Origin: NIOZ-UU13 sp032250555
GTDB lineage: Bacteria > Planctomycetota > Phycisphaerae > Sedimentisphaerales > Anaerobacaceae
Direction: 5' to 3'
Length of the DNA: 15,522 nucleotides
Assembly (NCBI GenBank): GCA_032250555.1
Contig: JAVVFI010000084.1
Span: 1 to 15,522, forward strand
The notes beneath the pieces were generated by a model, which had not been told where the DNA came from, did no database searches, and saw nothing but the letters and a program-made list of their open reading frames with translations. Below are positions 6,435 through 13,408 of this stretch, piece by piece; within the stretch, counting starts at the first letter, position 1, and the number at the start of each line of letters is the position of its first letter. The position numbers were made by a program, and so were the translations under genes.

Positions 6435-8558
6435 TTAAGGTGCCGGAGCATACAAACGAATATCATCGAATAACAACGAACCTGTACCGCCGGTAACCGA
6501 TCTAAGACCAAGCGTAATCGAAGTTACATTGCCAAGGTTCAAGCCCTGATCAGCAAACGCCTGCAAGGGGATATTCCATTCGGTCCACCTCGATGCCTGT
6601 GCAGCGTCAGGATTATCATTATCGACACTAGCGCTGCCATTTAAAGTGACATACATCTGCTCGGCGGCATTCGTCGAACTGCCGCGGTACCAAATAGTCA
6701 GCGTCTCAACACCTTTCACTGTCCAGTCGGTATTGGATGTCAATGTCAAAGTCGCCTCTGATTTTCCGACAGCATTGTCATAAGCCATAGGCATCGACTG
6801 CAAACCCCCGTGAACTTTAGTCTGCTCGGCAAATGGAGGATTAAGGTTGCCAACAACAGAACCGTTCGTTGTCGGGCTGTCGAATCCGTCTATCCAGGCC
6901 AGATATATCCGGTTGCTCCCGGGTTGGCCTTCATCAATGTCATTGTAGCCCTCCATATCATCAATAATAAGGAAGTTGGCCGTGGTGAAGCTCCAGAGAG
7001 GCCCGGTCCACGGGCTGTCGGCGTTTGCATTATTGGCCTCATCAACACGCCAGTAGTAAGTCGTATCCCATTCAAGTAGCCCGGGCTCATAGCTCTCGGA
7101 ACCGAGGTTGCCGCTTCCTTTCAACTCCAGAGAAGCTGCATCGGCGCCGAAATAAATTTCGTATGTAGCACCTAAGCCCGGCACCCATGTCAGAGTAGGT
7201 GTTTGCGTAACATCCACCGCGCCATTAGCCGGGTCCAGGCTTGCCACGGCGCCAATAGTAGTGAAACTCCAGACATCGCCTTTATATGTGGTAATGGCAT
7301 CAAATTCATCTACACGCCAGTAATAAGTCTTGGCCTGTTCAAGCGGGCCGGGATCATAGGTTGTAAGTCCCTGAAGCATACCTCCGGCGGCATTGCTCAC
7401 ATCATCAAAGTTGTCGCCGAAATACACAGTATGCAGTTTCCCGCCGAAACCTCCCGTCCATTTAAGCTTTGAATCAAGCTCTACTAACTCACCGCCATCA
7501 GCCGGCTCGGGTAAATAGGCTGTCTTGGGGGGAATACCAAAGCTCCAGACAGGACCTTCCCATGGACTATTCGGCTCGGCTTCGTTTACTTCCACGATCT
7601 TCCAGTAGTATGTGGTACCCGGAACAAGACCGTCCGGATAAGGCATACCGGGAAAGCCCACGACTAAATTTGTCGCGCCTTGGTTGCCCCGGAATGCGGC
7701 CTCGGCACTGGCTTGGACATCATCGAAATTATCACTGAAATACACATCATGTGAAACGGCAAAATCTCCGGCATACCACTCTATACTGAGCCAGGTATCC
7801 GGATGCAAAGAACCGTCGGCAGGACTCGGACCTCGGGCTAAAGGATTACCGCTCAGGCCGTACTCCGCCACACGAATAAGGTCATCGAAACTATACACGT
7901 TACCGCGGTCCCATAAACGAACAAATCCGCCGTAAATGTCACCCGGGACATAGTGTTTTACCCACGCCGCCGCATTTCCGCCGTCATCTGTTGCTAAAAT
8001 AATATCAACCATACCAGGAGCCGCTGGACGCTGCGATACCCATGTATCGGTGAGTCCCCACTCTGCACCTTCTTCGGTAATAGTAACTGTATTGCCGCTG
8101 TCACGCGGTGCGCTGGAGGTATTGAAGCCCAATATGCCGGTCCCGCCTCCGTCCCCCCAGTTGGTCTCGCCGCCGCCCGGATTGCCCTGGTTGTAAAAGG
8201 GAATGTCACCGTAGAACACGACCTTGCCCCCTGCGTCGAGATAATGGCGAATTGTGCAGTCTGCTGTGTTGGTTTCTGCAACAGTTTCCGGTACGACGTC
8301 CTTGCAGATCACAACCACACTTCTCACACCGTCTTTGATGCGTGCATCCATCCACGTCTTGAGTTGGTCTGCGTCGAGAATCTCATAACCGGCGGCATCA
8401 AGGGCATCTCGCGCTGCCGCCGCATCGCCCGCACTAATCCAGTGGTCCGCATAGTCCGCATCCCAGTAAGCAGCCCGATAAGCCGCACCCTGCGCTTGCC
8501 CCTGAACCAGCCCTGTCACTAACACAAAGCACAATGCATAAATAATCTTTTTAGACAT
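6435..8558 (-). CDS. Secreted modular protein: alpha/beta head, Fn3-like modules, conserved C-terminal domain (array unit 4)
   Basis: A 707-aa protein from the ATG at 8556-8558, which has AGGAGGA five bases upstream. A GTG at 8603 in the same frame lies inside the leader and would spoil the signal peptide. Residues 1-24 are a signal peptide (MSKK, hydrophobic core, QGQAQG). Residues 25-236 form an alpha/beta head. Its pattern SVVVICKDVVPET, then a helix, then LDAGGKVVFYGDIPFY parallels the unit 2 head (LLIMCGQFPDT, then LDDGNCIVNTGDYMFY), so the two heads are probably related. An amidotransferase-like or ThuA-like fold is possible; no catalytic triad is evident. Three Fn3-like modules occupy 239-341, 342-435 and 436-527; the first has YYWKIVEV in place of YYWRVDEV. 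There is no PA14. Residues 528-707 are the array C-terminal domain, ending DDIRLYAPAP. The chassis is closest to unit 3. Confidence 0.85.
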   Translation of the reverse strand: MSKKIIYALCFVLVTGLVQGQAQGAAYRAAYWDADYADHWISAGDAAAARDALDAAGYEILDADQLKTWMDARIKDGVRSVVVICKDVVPETVAETNTADCTIRHYLDAGGKVVFYGDIPFYNQGNPGGGETNWGDGGGTGILGFNTSSAPRDSGNTVTITEEGAEWGLTDTWVSQRPAAPGMVDIILATDDGGNAAAWVKHYVPGDIYGGFVRLWDRGNVYSFDDLIRVAEYGLSGNPLARGPSPADGSLHPDTWLSIEWYAGDFAVSHDVYFSDNFDDVQASAEAAFRGNQGATNLVVGFPGMPYPDGLVPGTTYYWKIVEVNEAEPNSPWEGPVWSFGIPPKTAYLPEPADGGELVELDSKLKWTGGFGGKLHTVYFGDNFDDVSNAAGGMLQGLTTYDPGPLEQAKTYYWRVDEFDAITTYKGDVWSFTTIGAVASLDPANGAVDVTQTPTLTWVPGLGATYEIYFGADAASLELKGSGNLGSESYEPGLLEWDTTYYWRVDEANNANADSPWTGPLWSFTTANFLIIDDMEGYNDIDEGQPGSNRIYLAWIDGFDSPTTNGSVVGNLNPPFAEQTKVHGGLQSMPMAYDNAVGKSEATLTLTSNTDWTVKGVETLTIWYRGSSTNAAEQMYVTLNGSASVDNDNPDAAQASRWTEWNIPLQAFADQGLNLGNVTSITLGLRSVTGGTGSLLFDDIRLYAPAP

Positions 8559-8830
8559 AATAGTCCTCCTGAAATAAAAGTTAAAATACCTTTCTTTGGC
8601 CACACACCAAAACCCGAAATCTCGGAGTTGTTCTCAATTTAGAAACCTTTAATTTGCCTGGAAGTGTGAATATGTAACTGCGATTAACTAAAGACAGGTT
8701 CTTACGATGTCTCCGGCGCAATACATAATCACTCCTCCTCCCTGTATGTACAAATAAAAAACTTGCCTCCCGACAGACAAAAACCAACATATAACTGTCT
8801 CTACGAAAACAAGCTTCACTGAATATACTA
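8559..8830 (-). promoter_or_regulatory. Conserved 5' leader of array unit 4
   Basis: In order of transcription: a stem AGACA/TGTCT (8796-8800 with 8775-8779) and, overlapping it, a possible alternative hairpin TTGTCT/AGGCAA directly followed by TTTTTT, which could act as an attenuator; the word TTTGTACATA; GGAGGAG ahead of an upstream ATG at 8724-8726 (frame MYCAGDIVRTCL, stop at 8688-8690); a part-paired AACTCCG/CGGGTTT element; and the TTTGG-7 nt-CCAAA hairpin at 8595-8611. Compared with unit 5 the upstream frame has lost a few bases and stops early. Confidence 0.55.
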
Positions 8831-8859
8831 TCTTTACCAATTATCCGCTTCCCAGTCAA
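8831..8859 (-). promoter_or_regulatory. Sigma-70-type promoter of array unit 4
   Basis: Minus-strand reading: -35 TTGACT (8854-8859), 17 bp spacer ending TTGG, -10 TAAAGA (8831-8836) continuing TAGTATATTC. The -10 differs from the other units by one base. Confidence 0.72.
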
Positions 8860-8939
8860 GGGAATTCATAATGATTAACCTTAAACTTTCAGATAATTCA
8901 GTATCACTGCCCTGATTCCAGCGGAATAAAATATCAATC

Positions 8940-8972
8940 AAAAGGGGCCCATACCGTGTTGGTACAGGCCCC
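8940..8972 (-). terminator. Intrinsic terminator of array unit 5
   Basis: A 12-bp stem (8944-8955 with 8961-8972) with a 5-nt loop and four T residues in the minus sense. Two pairs are C-A and A-C on the plus strand but G-U and U-G in minus-strand RNA, which fixes the working strand. It is 49 nt after the stop codon. Confidence 0.82.
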
Positions 8973-9021
8973 TGATTTACAAATCTGATTCACAGTTATA
9001 TGTAACTGTCAAAGCCCTTCT

Positions 9022-11442
9022 TTAAGGCGCCGGTGGATACAGACGGATATCATCGATGAACAACGAACCTGTCCCGCCGGTAACCGATCTAAAACCAAGT
9101 GTAATCGAAGTTACATTGGTAAGGTTCACACCGAACGCCTGGAGATCGATAGTCCACTCAGTCCAGTCATCAATCTGTGCCGCGTTAGCATCAGGATTAT
9201 CGACACCAGCGGTGCCGTTGAGCATAACGTACATCGTCTCGGCGGCGTTGGCCGCATCGCCAATGTACCAAATCCCCAGTTTCTCGACACCATTGACTGT
9301 CCAGTCGGTATTGGAAGTCAATGTCAAAGTCGCCTCGGATTTGCCGACAGCATTATCATAAGCAAACGGCATCGATTGAAGACCGCTGTGAACGATAGTC
9401 TGCTCGGCAAATGGAGGATCAAAATGACCGACGGTAGAGCCGTTTGTTGTCGGATTGTCGAATCCGTCCACCCAGGCCAGATATATCCTGTTACTGCCTT
9501 CCTCACCTTCGTTAATGTTATTGTAGCTCTCCATATCGTCTATTATAAGGAAGTTGGCGGTCGTCAAGCTCCATACGTTGCCTGTCCACGGACTGTCGGG
9601 ATGGGTGCCATTGACCTCATCAACACGCCAGTAATAAGCGGTATCCCACTCGAGCTGTCCCGGATCAAAGCTCTCAGCACCGAGAGCCTGGCTGCCTTTG
9701 TATTCAGGCGAGCTGGTATCGGCGTTCTTGACAGCATCGGCATCAGTTCCGAAATAGACCTCATGCGAAGCGGCAGCTTCTCCTGGATTCCAGCCAAGAA
9801 TGGTCGTCTGCTTCACATCTACCGAACCATTAGACGGATTCGGGCTGTTCGCCCTGAATGGCGGCTGCAGCGGACCGGCGGGGATGATCTCCTCAGCCAT
9901 CGTCGGTGTTGACCAGTACAACTGCTCAACGGCGTCGCCGCCGCTGTCAAAAAACTCTAACCGCAGCGAATGTATGCCCTTTTCCAGGTATATCGGCACG
10001 GAGTAGTACTTACTGGTGACCGTAGGAATCACCCACTGGTCGATGATCAGCTTGTCGTCGATCCGTAGGCGGGTGCCGTCCTGGCAGTTGACGGCAAATG
10101 TAAAAGTATCGGCGACGATAATTTCGAGGTCTGCCGTCCAGCGGGCCGACCACTGATCGTCGCTCACCGGCGCACCGGGGCCCACGCCAACCAAATTGAG
10201 GTCAACGCCCCGGTCTATGCGAGTCAGGACCGGCGTTCCGCTCAAGTCTATATTGTTGAAGTACTCACCCTTGAGGCCGCCGCCGCCATCGGTAGTCGTG
10301 AAACTCCAGACATCGCCTTTATGTGTTTCTACAACATCAAACTCATCGACCCGCCAGTAGTAAGTTTTGCCCATCTCAAGGGCCCCGGGAGTAAAGGTTG
10401 TCGTTGTCTGTTGAGTTGCTCCGGCGGCATTGCTGACTTCGTCAAAATTGTCTCCGAAGTAAACATAGTGTAATCTCGCACCAGAACCCGGTCTCCAGCT
10501 TAAGATCGGATTAATGTCAACCCACTTGCCTGTATCAATTGGATCGGGATTGTATGCGGTCTTGGGAGGAACTGTAAAACTCCAGACATCACCTTTGTAT
10601 ATCGTAGTGCCGTCGGCCTCAAGCTCATCAACACGCCAGTAGTAGGTTTCTCCCAGAACAAGACCGTCCGGAACGGCAAAACCTGGAAAACCGACAACAA
10701 GAAATGGGGAACTCTGATTGCCCTGAAACGTGCCTTCGGCACCGGCATCCACATCGTCAAAAGTCTCACCGAAGTACACATCGTGAGAAGCTGAAGTTTC
10801 TCCGGGTGTCCAGCTAAGGTTGGCCCAGGTGTCCTCATGTACGGCACCATTAGCCGGAACCGGCTCAGAGGCCTTGAAAACAGGCGACAGCAGCTCCACC
10901 TCGGCAATCTGCATACTGTTGGCCCCAGCCGGGTCGCGAACGACGGGGAATATTACCTGGTAGTGCTCGTAGGAGACTGTGTTGGCGAACTCGATCGGCG
11001 TCTCATTTATCGTGCGCCGTGGCCACACCGTCGCTTGGGCGAAATCGACGATATCGCCGCTTGCAATCAACGTGTACGGCCCGTCGATGCTGTCATTCGA
11101 GCCCCACAGTTCGTACTCGATAGGGTCGCGAGGTTCGGCATCGTTGGCCGTGGTGAACGTCAATCCGGTAACCAGGGTCGAACCAACGGCCGGCGTTACT
11201 CGAAAGCCAGTAGGCTCTATATCTCCTTTGAAGTGCAGATACTTCGTGTCGATACGGTCATCGATGGCCTGATGTGGCGGCTCGTTGCCGGGCCACCCGT
11301 GGTCGCCGTTCTGACTTATGCCGTCGTTAGGGAGACCCTGAATGATATCTCCCGGGCCCGTGATGTCACGCGCCGCATGTGCCGCGCCGCTAAAGATCAA
11401 AATGGACGCGACTGCAATTAGAATTAATGCATTTCTTAACAT
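9022..11442 (-). CDS. Secreted modular protein with discoidin-like head, Fn3-like modules, PA14 and conserved C-terminal domain (array unit 5)
   Basis: An 806-aa protein from the ATG at 11440-11442, with AGGAGGA five bases upstream. The frame is open further but reads into the leader. Residues 1-23 are a signal peptide (ends GAAHA). Residues about 25-187 resemble an F5/8-type-C (discoidin, CBM32-like) jelly roll: PPHQAIDDRIDTKYLHF near the start, then TGLTFTTANDAEPRDPIEYELWGS, closing with MQIAEVELL. Such modules often bind galactose-type sugars. Fn3-like modules lie at 190-293, 294-383 and 528-629. A PA14 domain at 388-524 starts LKGEYFNN and includes CQDGTRLRIDDKLIIDQW. Residues 630-806 are the array C-terminal domain, ending DDIRLYPPAP. 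The PA14 insertion and third Fn3-like module match unit 2. This is the promoter-proximal member next to purE. I infer an extracellular glycan-binding or adhesive role. Confidence 0.86.
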   Translation of the reverse strand: MLRNALILIAVASILIFSGAAHAARDITGPGDIIQGLPNDGISQNGDHGWPGNEPPHQAIDDRIDTKYLHFKGDIEPTGFRVTPAVGSTLVTGLTFTTANDAEPRDPIEYELWGSNDSIDGPYTLIASGDIVDFAQATVWPRRTINETPIEFANTVSYEHYQVIFPVVRDPAGANSMQIAEVELLSPVFKASEPVPANGAVHEDTWANLSWTPGETSASHDVYFGETFDDVDAGAEGTFQGNQSSPFLVVGFPGFAVPDGLVLGETYYWRVDELEADGTTIYKGDVWSFTVPPKTAYNPDPIDTGKWVDINPILSWRPGSGARLHYVYFGDNFDEVSNAAGATQQTTTTFTPGALEMGKTYYWRVDEFDVVETHKGDVWSFTTTDGGGGLKGEYFNNIDLSGTPVLTRIDRGVDLNLVGVGPGAPVSDDQWSARWTADLEIIVADTFTFAVNCQDGTRLRIDDKLIIDQWVIPTVTSKYYSVPIYLEKGIHSLRLEFFDSGGDAVEQLYWSTPTMAEEIIPAGPLQPPFRANSPNPSNGSVDVKQTTILGWNPGEAAASHEVYFGTDADAVKNADTSSPEYKGSQALGAESFDPGQLEWDTAYYWRVDEVNGTHPDSPWTGNVWSLTTANFLIIDDMESYNNINEGEEGSNRIYLAWVDGFDNPTTNGSTVGHFDPPFAEQTIVHSGLQSMPFAYDNAVGKSEATLTLTSNTDWTVNGVEKLGIWYIGDAANAAETMYVMLNGTAGVDNPDANAAQIDDWTEWTIDLQAFGVNLTNVTSITLGFRSVTGGTGSLFIDDIRLYPPAP

Positions 11443-11716
11443 AATAGTCCTCCTGAAAAAAGAGTTACAAAAAATTGTCTTTGGCTGCGTGCCAAAATCC
11501 CGACATCCTGGGATTGTTTCCAATACCTGAAAGGTTAATTGATGATAAATATGAGTGTGAAGTGACCGGGCACAAAGCAAGGTTCTTACTTAAAACTATG
11601 TCTCTGGCGCGAAACACAATACTCCTCCATATATGTACAAATAAAAAAAACCGAATCCTTGGAAACAAAAATCAACATATATCTGTTTCTAAGGAAACAA
11701 GCTTCACCGAACTCTA
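11443..11716 (-). promoter_or_regulatory. Conserved 5' leader of array unit 5
   Basis: In order of transcription: a stem GAAACA/TGTTTC (11684-11689 with 11662-11667) around a 16-nt T-rich loop, where unit 4 has AGACA/TGTCT; the word TTTGTACATA; GGAGGAG (11622-11628) ahead of a GTG at 11615-11617; an AATCCC/GGGATT inverted repeat; the hairpin TTTGG-CACGCAG-CCAAA at 11480-11496, whose loop differs from units 2-4 while the stem is kept; and the main AGGAGGA at 11448-11454. Confidence 0.55.
11465..11617 (-). CDS. Possible leader peptide in the unit 5 leader
   Basis: A 50-aa frame starting at GTG behind GGAGGAG, reading VFRARDIVLS and ending AAKDNFL. Its end (NNPRMSGFWHAAKD) aligns with the end of the unit 2 upstream frame (NNPGISGFWCVAKE) with no internal stop in either. 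It ends about ten bases before the Shine-Dalgarno sequence of the main gene. The GTG start and the CGC for TGC change make it the most divergent at the N-terminus. Translation is unproven. Confidence 0.28.
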   Translation of the reverse strand: MFRARDIVLSKNLALCPVTSHSYLSSINLSGIGNNPRMSGFWHAAKDNFL

Positions 11717-11745
11717 TCTATATCACTTATTCGCTTTCCAGTCAA
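11717..11745 (-). promoter_or_regulatory. Sigma-70-type promoter of array unit 5
   Basis: Minus-strand reading: -35 TTGACT (11740-11745), 17 bp spacer ending TGA, -10 TATAGA (11717-11722). It begins only 17 bases after the purE stop codon. No clear terminator separates the two. Confidence 0.75.
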
Positions 11746-11762
11746 GGAGAAAACCGCAATTT

Positions 11763-12272
11763 TCAGGATTTTTGCAGGTCTGAGTCCTTTTCTATCACCT
11801 TTTTTTCCTGTGCCTTTTTGAAATCGGCTATTTTCTCCGCAAACTCACCATCAGCCAATGCCAGTATCTGAACGGCCAAAACAGCCGCGTTTTTCGCACC
11901 GGCCTTCCCGATTGCCACAGTCGCCACAGGCACACCCGGCGGCATTTGAAGCGTGCTCAGCAGCGCATCAAGCCCGCCTAACCCGCAACCGGAATCCAAA
12001 GGCACACCAATCACCGGCAGCGTTGTCTTTGCCGCCATCGCACCTGCTAAATGCGCCGCCATGCCCGCCGCCGCAATAATTACTTTTATGCCTTTATTAG
12101 CCGCGTTTTGAGCGAATTCAGCGGCAATTTCCGGAGTTCGGTGGGCCGAAATTATCCGTACAACAGGCTCAATACCGAAATCACCGAGCTGCTTCACACA
12201 GCTTTTCATTACCTTAAGGTCGCTGTCCGAACCCATTACTACCGCCACGGGAGTTGTTTTTTCAGATACCAT
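11763..12272 (-). CDS. purE: N5-carboxyaminoimidazole ribonucleotide mutase (PurE, class I)
   Basis: A 169-aa protein, the usual length for PurE. Class I PurE converts N5-CAIR to CAIR in de novo purine synthesis, in the cytoplasm. The phosphate and substrate loop GSDSD is at residues 14-18, SAHRTP at 42-47 (His44), AAAGMAAHLAG at 67-77 (His74), GVPL at 89-92 and the MPPGVPVATVAIGKAGAKNAA core around 110-130. Class I enzymes normally work with PurK, which makes N5-CAIR; no purK is present here. The gene is divergent from the MEMO-family gene, with 77 bases between the starts. Its Shine-Dalgarno sequence is weak (GTAGAGAA). The C-terminal tail after about residue 150 is Lys/Glu-rich and likely disordered. 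Confidence 0.95.
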   Translation of the reverse strand: MVSEKTTPVAVVMGSDSDLKVMKSCVKQLGDFGIEPVVRIISAHRTPEIAAEFAQNAANKGIKVIIAAAGMAAHLAGAMAAKTTLPVIGVPLDSGCGLGGLDALLSTLQMPPGVPVATVAIGKAGAKNAAVLAVQILALADGEFAEKIADFKKAQEKKVIEKDSDLQKS

Positions 12273-12349
12273 ATTGTTTTCTCTACTTAAAAGGTTACAA
12301 TATTAAAGAATTCAAATTATGTGGTAATACTAACGTTCGGGTCCACTAA

Positions 12350-13225
12350 ATGCAAACAAGAAAAACGATTGTGGCTGGTCAGTTTTATCCGGGGCAGAAC
12401 GACTCCTGTATAGACCGAATCAACGAGTGTCGCGATGCGGAAGTTCTGCCCGAAGCTTTGCCTGAAACGATAGTAGCCGGTATTGTTCCCCATGCCGGCT
12501 GGACTTTCAGCGGGCCCCTCGCGGCCATGGTCTTCTCGGCAATAAAGCTCCAGCATGAAAAGGTACATACCTTCATAATATTCGGGGCCGCCCACGGCTA
12601 CTTCGGCTCCTCACCTGCCGTCTATAACAGGGGCAGTTGGATAACACCCCTCGGTGAGATTTTCATCGATGAGGACCTGGCCGACGACGTATTGGATGCC
12701 GGCCCGTCCGTGAGCGACCTCAACGCGCACAGGGCCGAGCACAGTATCGAAGTACAGATACCGTTTATTCAGTATCTGTTCCCCGGTGCAAAGATATTAC
12801 CGGTTATAGTACCGCCGAGAGAACATGCCGTGACCTTGGGCAAGTCCGTCGGTGAAATTATCGACAAAAATCAGAGCAGGAAAATCGTCTGCCTCGGCTC
12901 GACAGATTTGACACATTACGGCCCGCGCTATGGATTTACCCCGATGGGTGTAAATTCCGAAGCCTTGAAGTGGGCCGATACAGTCAATGACCGGAAGTTT
13001 ATCGACCTGGCGCTGAAACTCGAACCGGAACGTCTGCTTGCCGGTACAGCTGAGAACTGCAATGCCTGCGGTGGTGGCGCAGCGGCCGCCGCAATCGCCG
13101 CCGCAAAACAGCTCGGCAAAACCAAAGGCATGCTCCTCGCCCACACAAACAGTAACGAGATAATGCTGCGTAATATGAACACCACCAGCGCCGACAGTGT
13201 AGGCTACGCCGCTATGGTTTTTTAG
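12350..13225 (+). CDS. amrB: MEMO1 family protein (AmmeMemoRadiSam system protein B)
   Basis: A 291-aa protein of the MEMO family, the expected length. The visible signature sites are VPHAGWTFSGPLA (46-58, His48), FGAAHGYFG (His82), AEHSIEVQIPF (129-139, His131), STDLTHYGPRYGF (184-196) and ENCNACGGGAAA (Cys240). By comparison with human MEMO1, His48, His82 and Cys240 match the metal-binding His/His/Cys set. The fold is related to extradiol dioxygenases. In bacteria this protein is often encoded with AmmeMemoRadiSam protein A and a radical SAM protein; neither partner is in this window. The biochemical role is not settled. No good Shine-Dalgarno sequence precedes the ATG at 12350, but it fits the family N-terminus (TIVAGQFYP). 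Confidence 0.92.
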   Translation: MQTRKTIVAGQFYPGQNDSCIDRINECRDAEVLPEALPETIVAGIVPHAGWTFSGPLAAMVFSAIKLQHEKVHTFIIFGAAHGYFGSSPAVYNRGSWITPLGEIFIDEDLADDVLDAGPSVSDLNAHRAEHSIEVQIPFIQYLFPGAKILPVIVPPREHAVTLGKSVGEIIDKNQSRKIVCLGSTDLTHYGPRYGFTPMGVNSEALKWADTVNDRKFIDLALKLEPERLLAGTAENCNACGGGAAAAAIAAAKQLGKTKGMLLAHTNSNEIMLRNMNTTSADSVGYAAMVF

Positions 13226-13408
13226 CGAATCTATGTCACTTCATTGATGGAAAGGATGATTGAAAAAAAGCACACCATTCGGTACGATGAAAATCGAGAG
13301 AGATTAAAAATTTCCAGCATACAGTGAATCCGTACTGGCCAGTTACACTATTGACCTGATCAACGGGCGGAATTTTGAGCGATGGAATATTTATAAAAAG
13401 GAAAGTTT

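Larger units (their letters stand above)
1..11745 (-). repeat. Tandem array of five paralogous secreted-protein transcription units
   Basis: Five minus-strand units repeat the same order of parts: promoter, long leader with an extra ribosome-binding site, secreted modular protein gene, terminator. Promoter -10 boxes lie at 11717, 8831, 6186, 3582 and 532. Starts of the proteins lie at 11442, 8558, 5901, 3303 and 333. Terminators follow the four complete genes at 8940-8972, 6348-6383, 3667-3704 and 606-643. The parts are similar in sequence from unit to unit, so this is a duplicated paralogous array and not an operon. Each gene appears to be an independent transcription unit. The most conserved coding part is the C-terminal segment (697-1227, 3763-4302, 6438-6977, 9025-9555). 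The most divergent part is the N-terminal head. Unit 1 continues beyond the left edge. Confidence 0.85.

Noticed and set aside
606..8972. Regularly repeated GGCCTATAC palindromes as a CRISPR or mobile-element repeat
   Set aside because: They are about 2.6-3.1 kb apart, each sits about 50 nt after a stop codon with a T tract, and they pair best as minus-strand RNA; they are terminators.
11443..11580. Upstream in-frame start for unit 5 (also 5961 for unit 3 and 8603 for unit 4)
   Set aside because: The longer forms translate the leader RNA and bury the signal peptide. The chosen ATGs have AGGAGG-type sites at the right spacing.
13247..13327. Small frame (26 codons) between the MEMO-family gene and the propeller gene
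   Set aside because: No ribosome-binding site ahead of it and no recognisable sequence; length is within chance.
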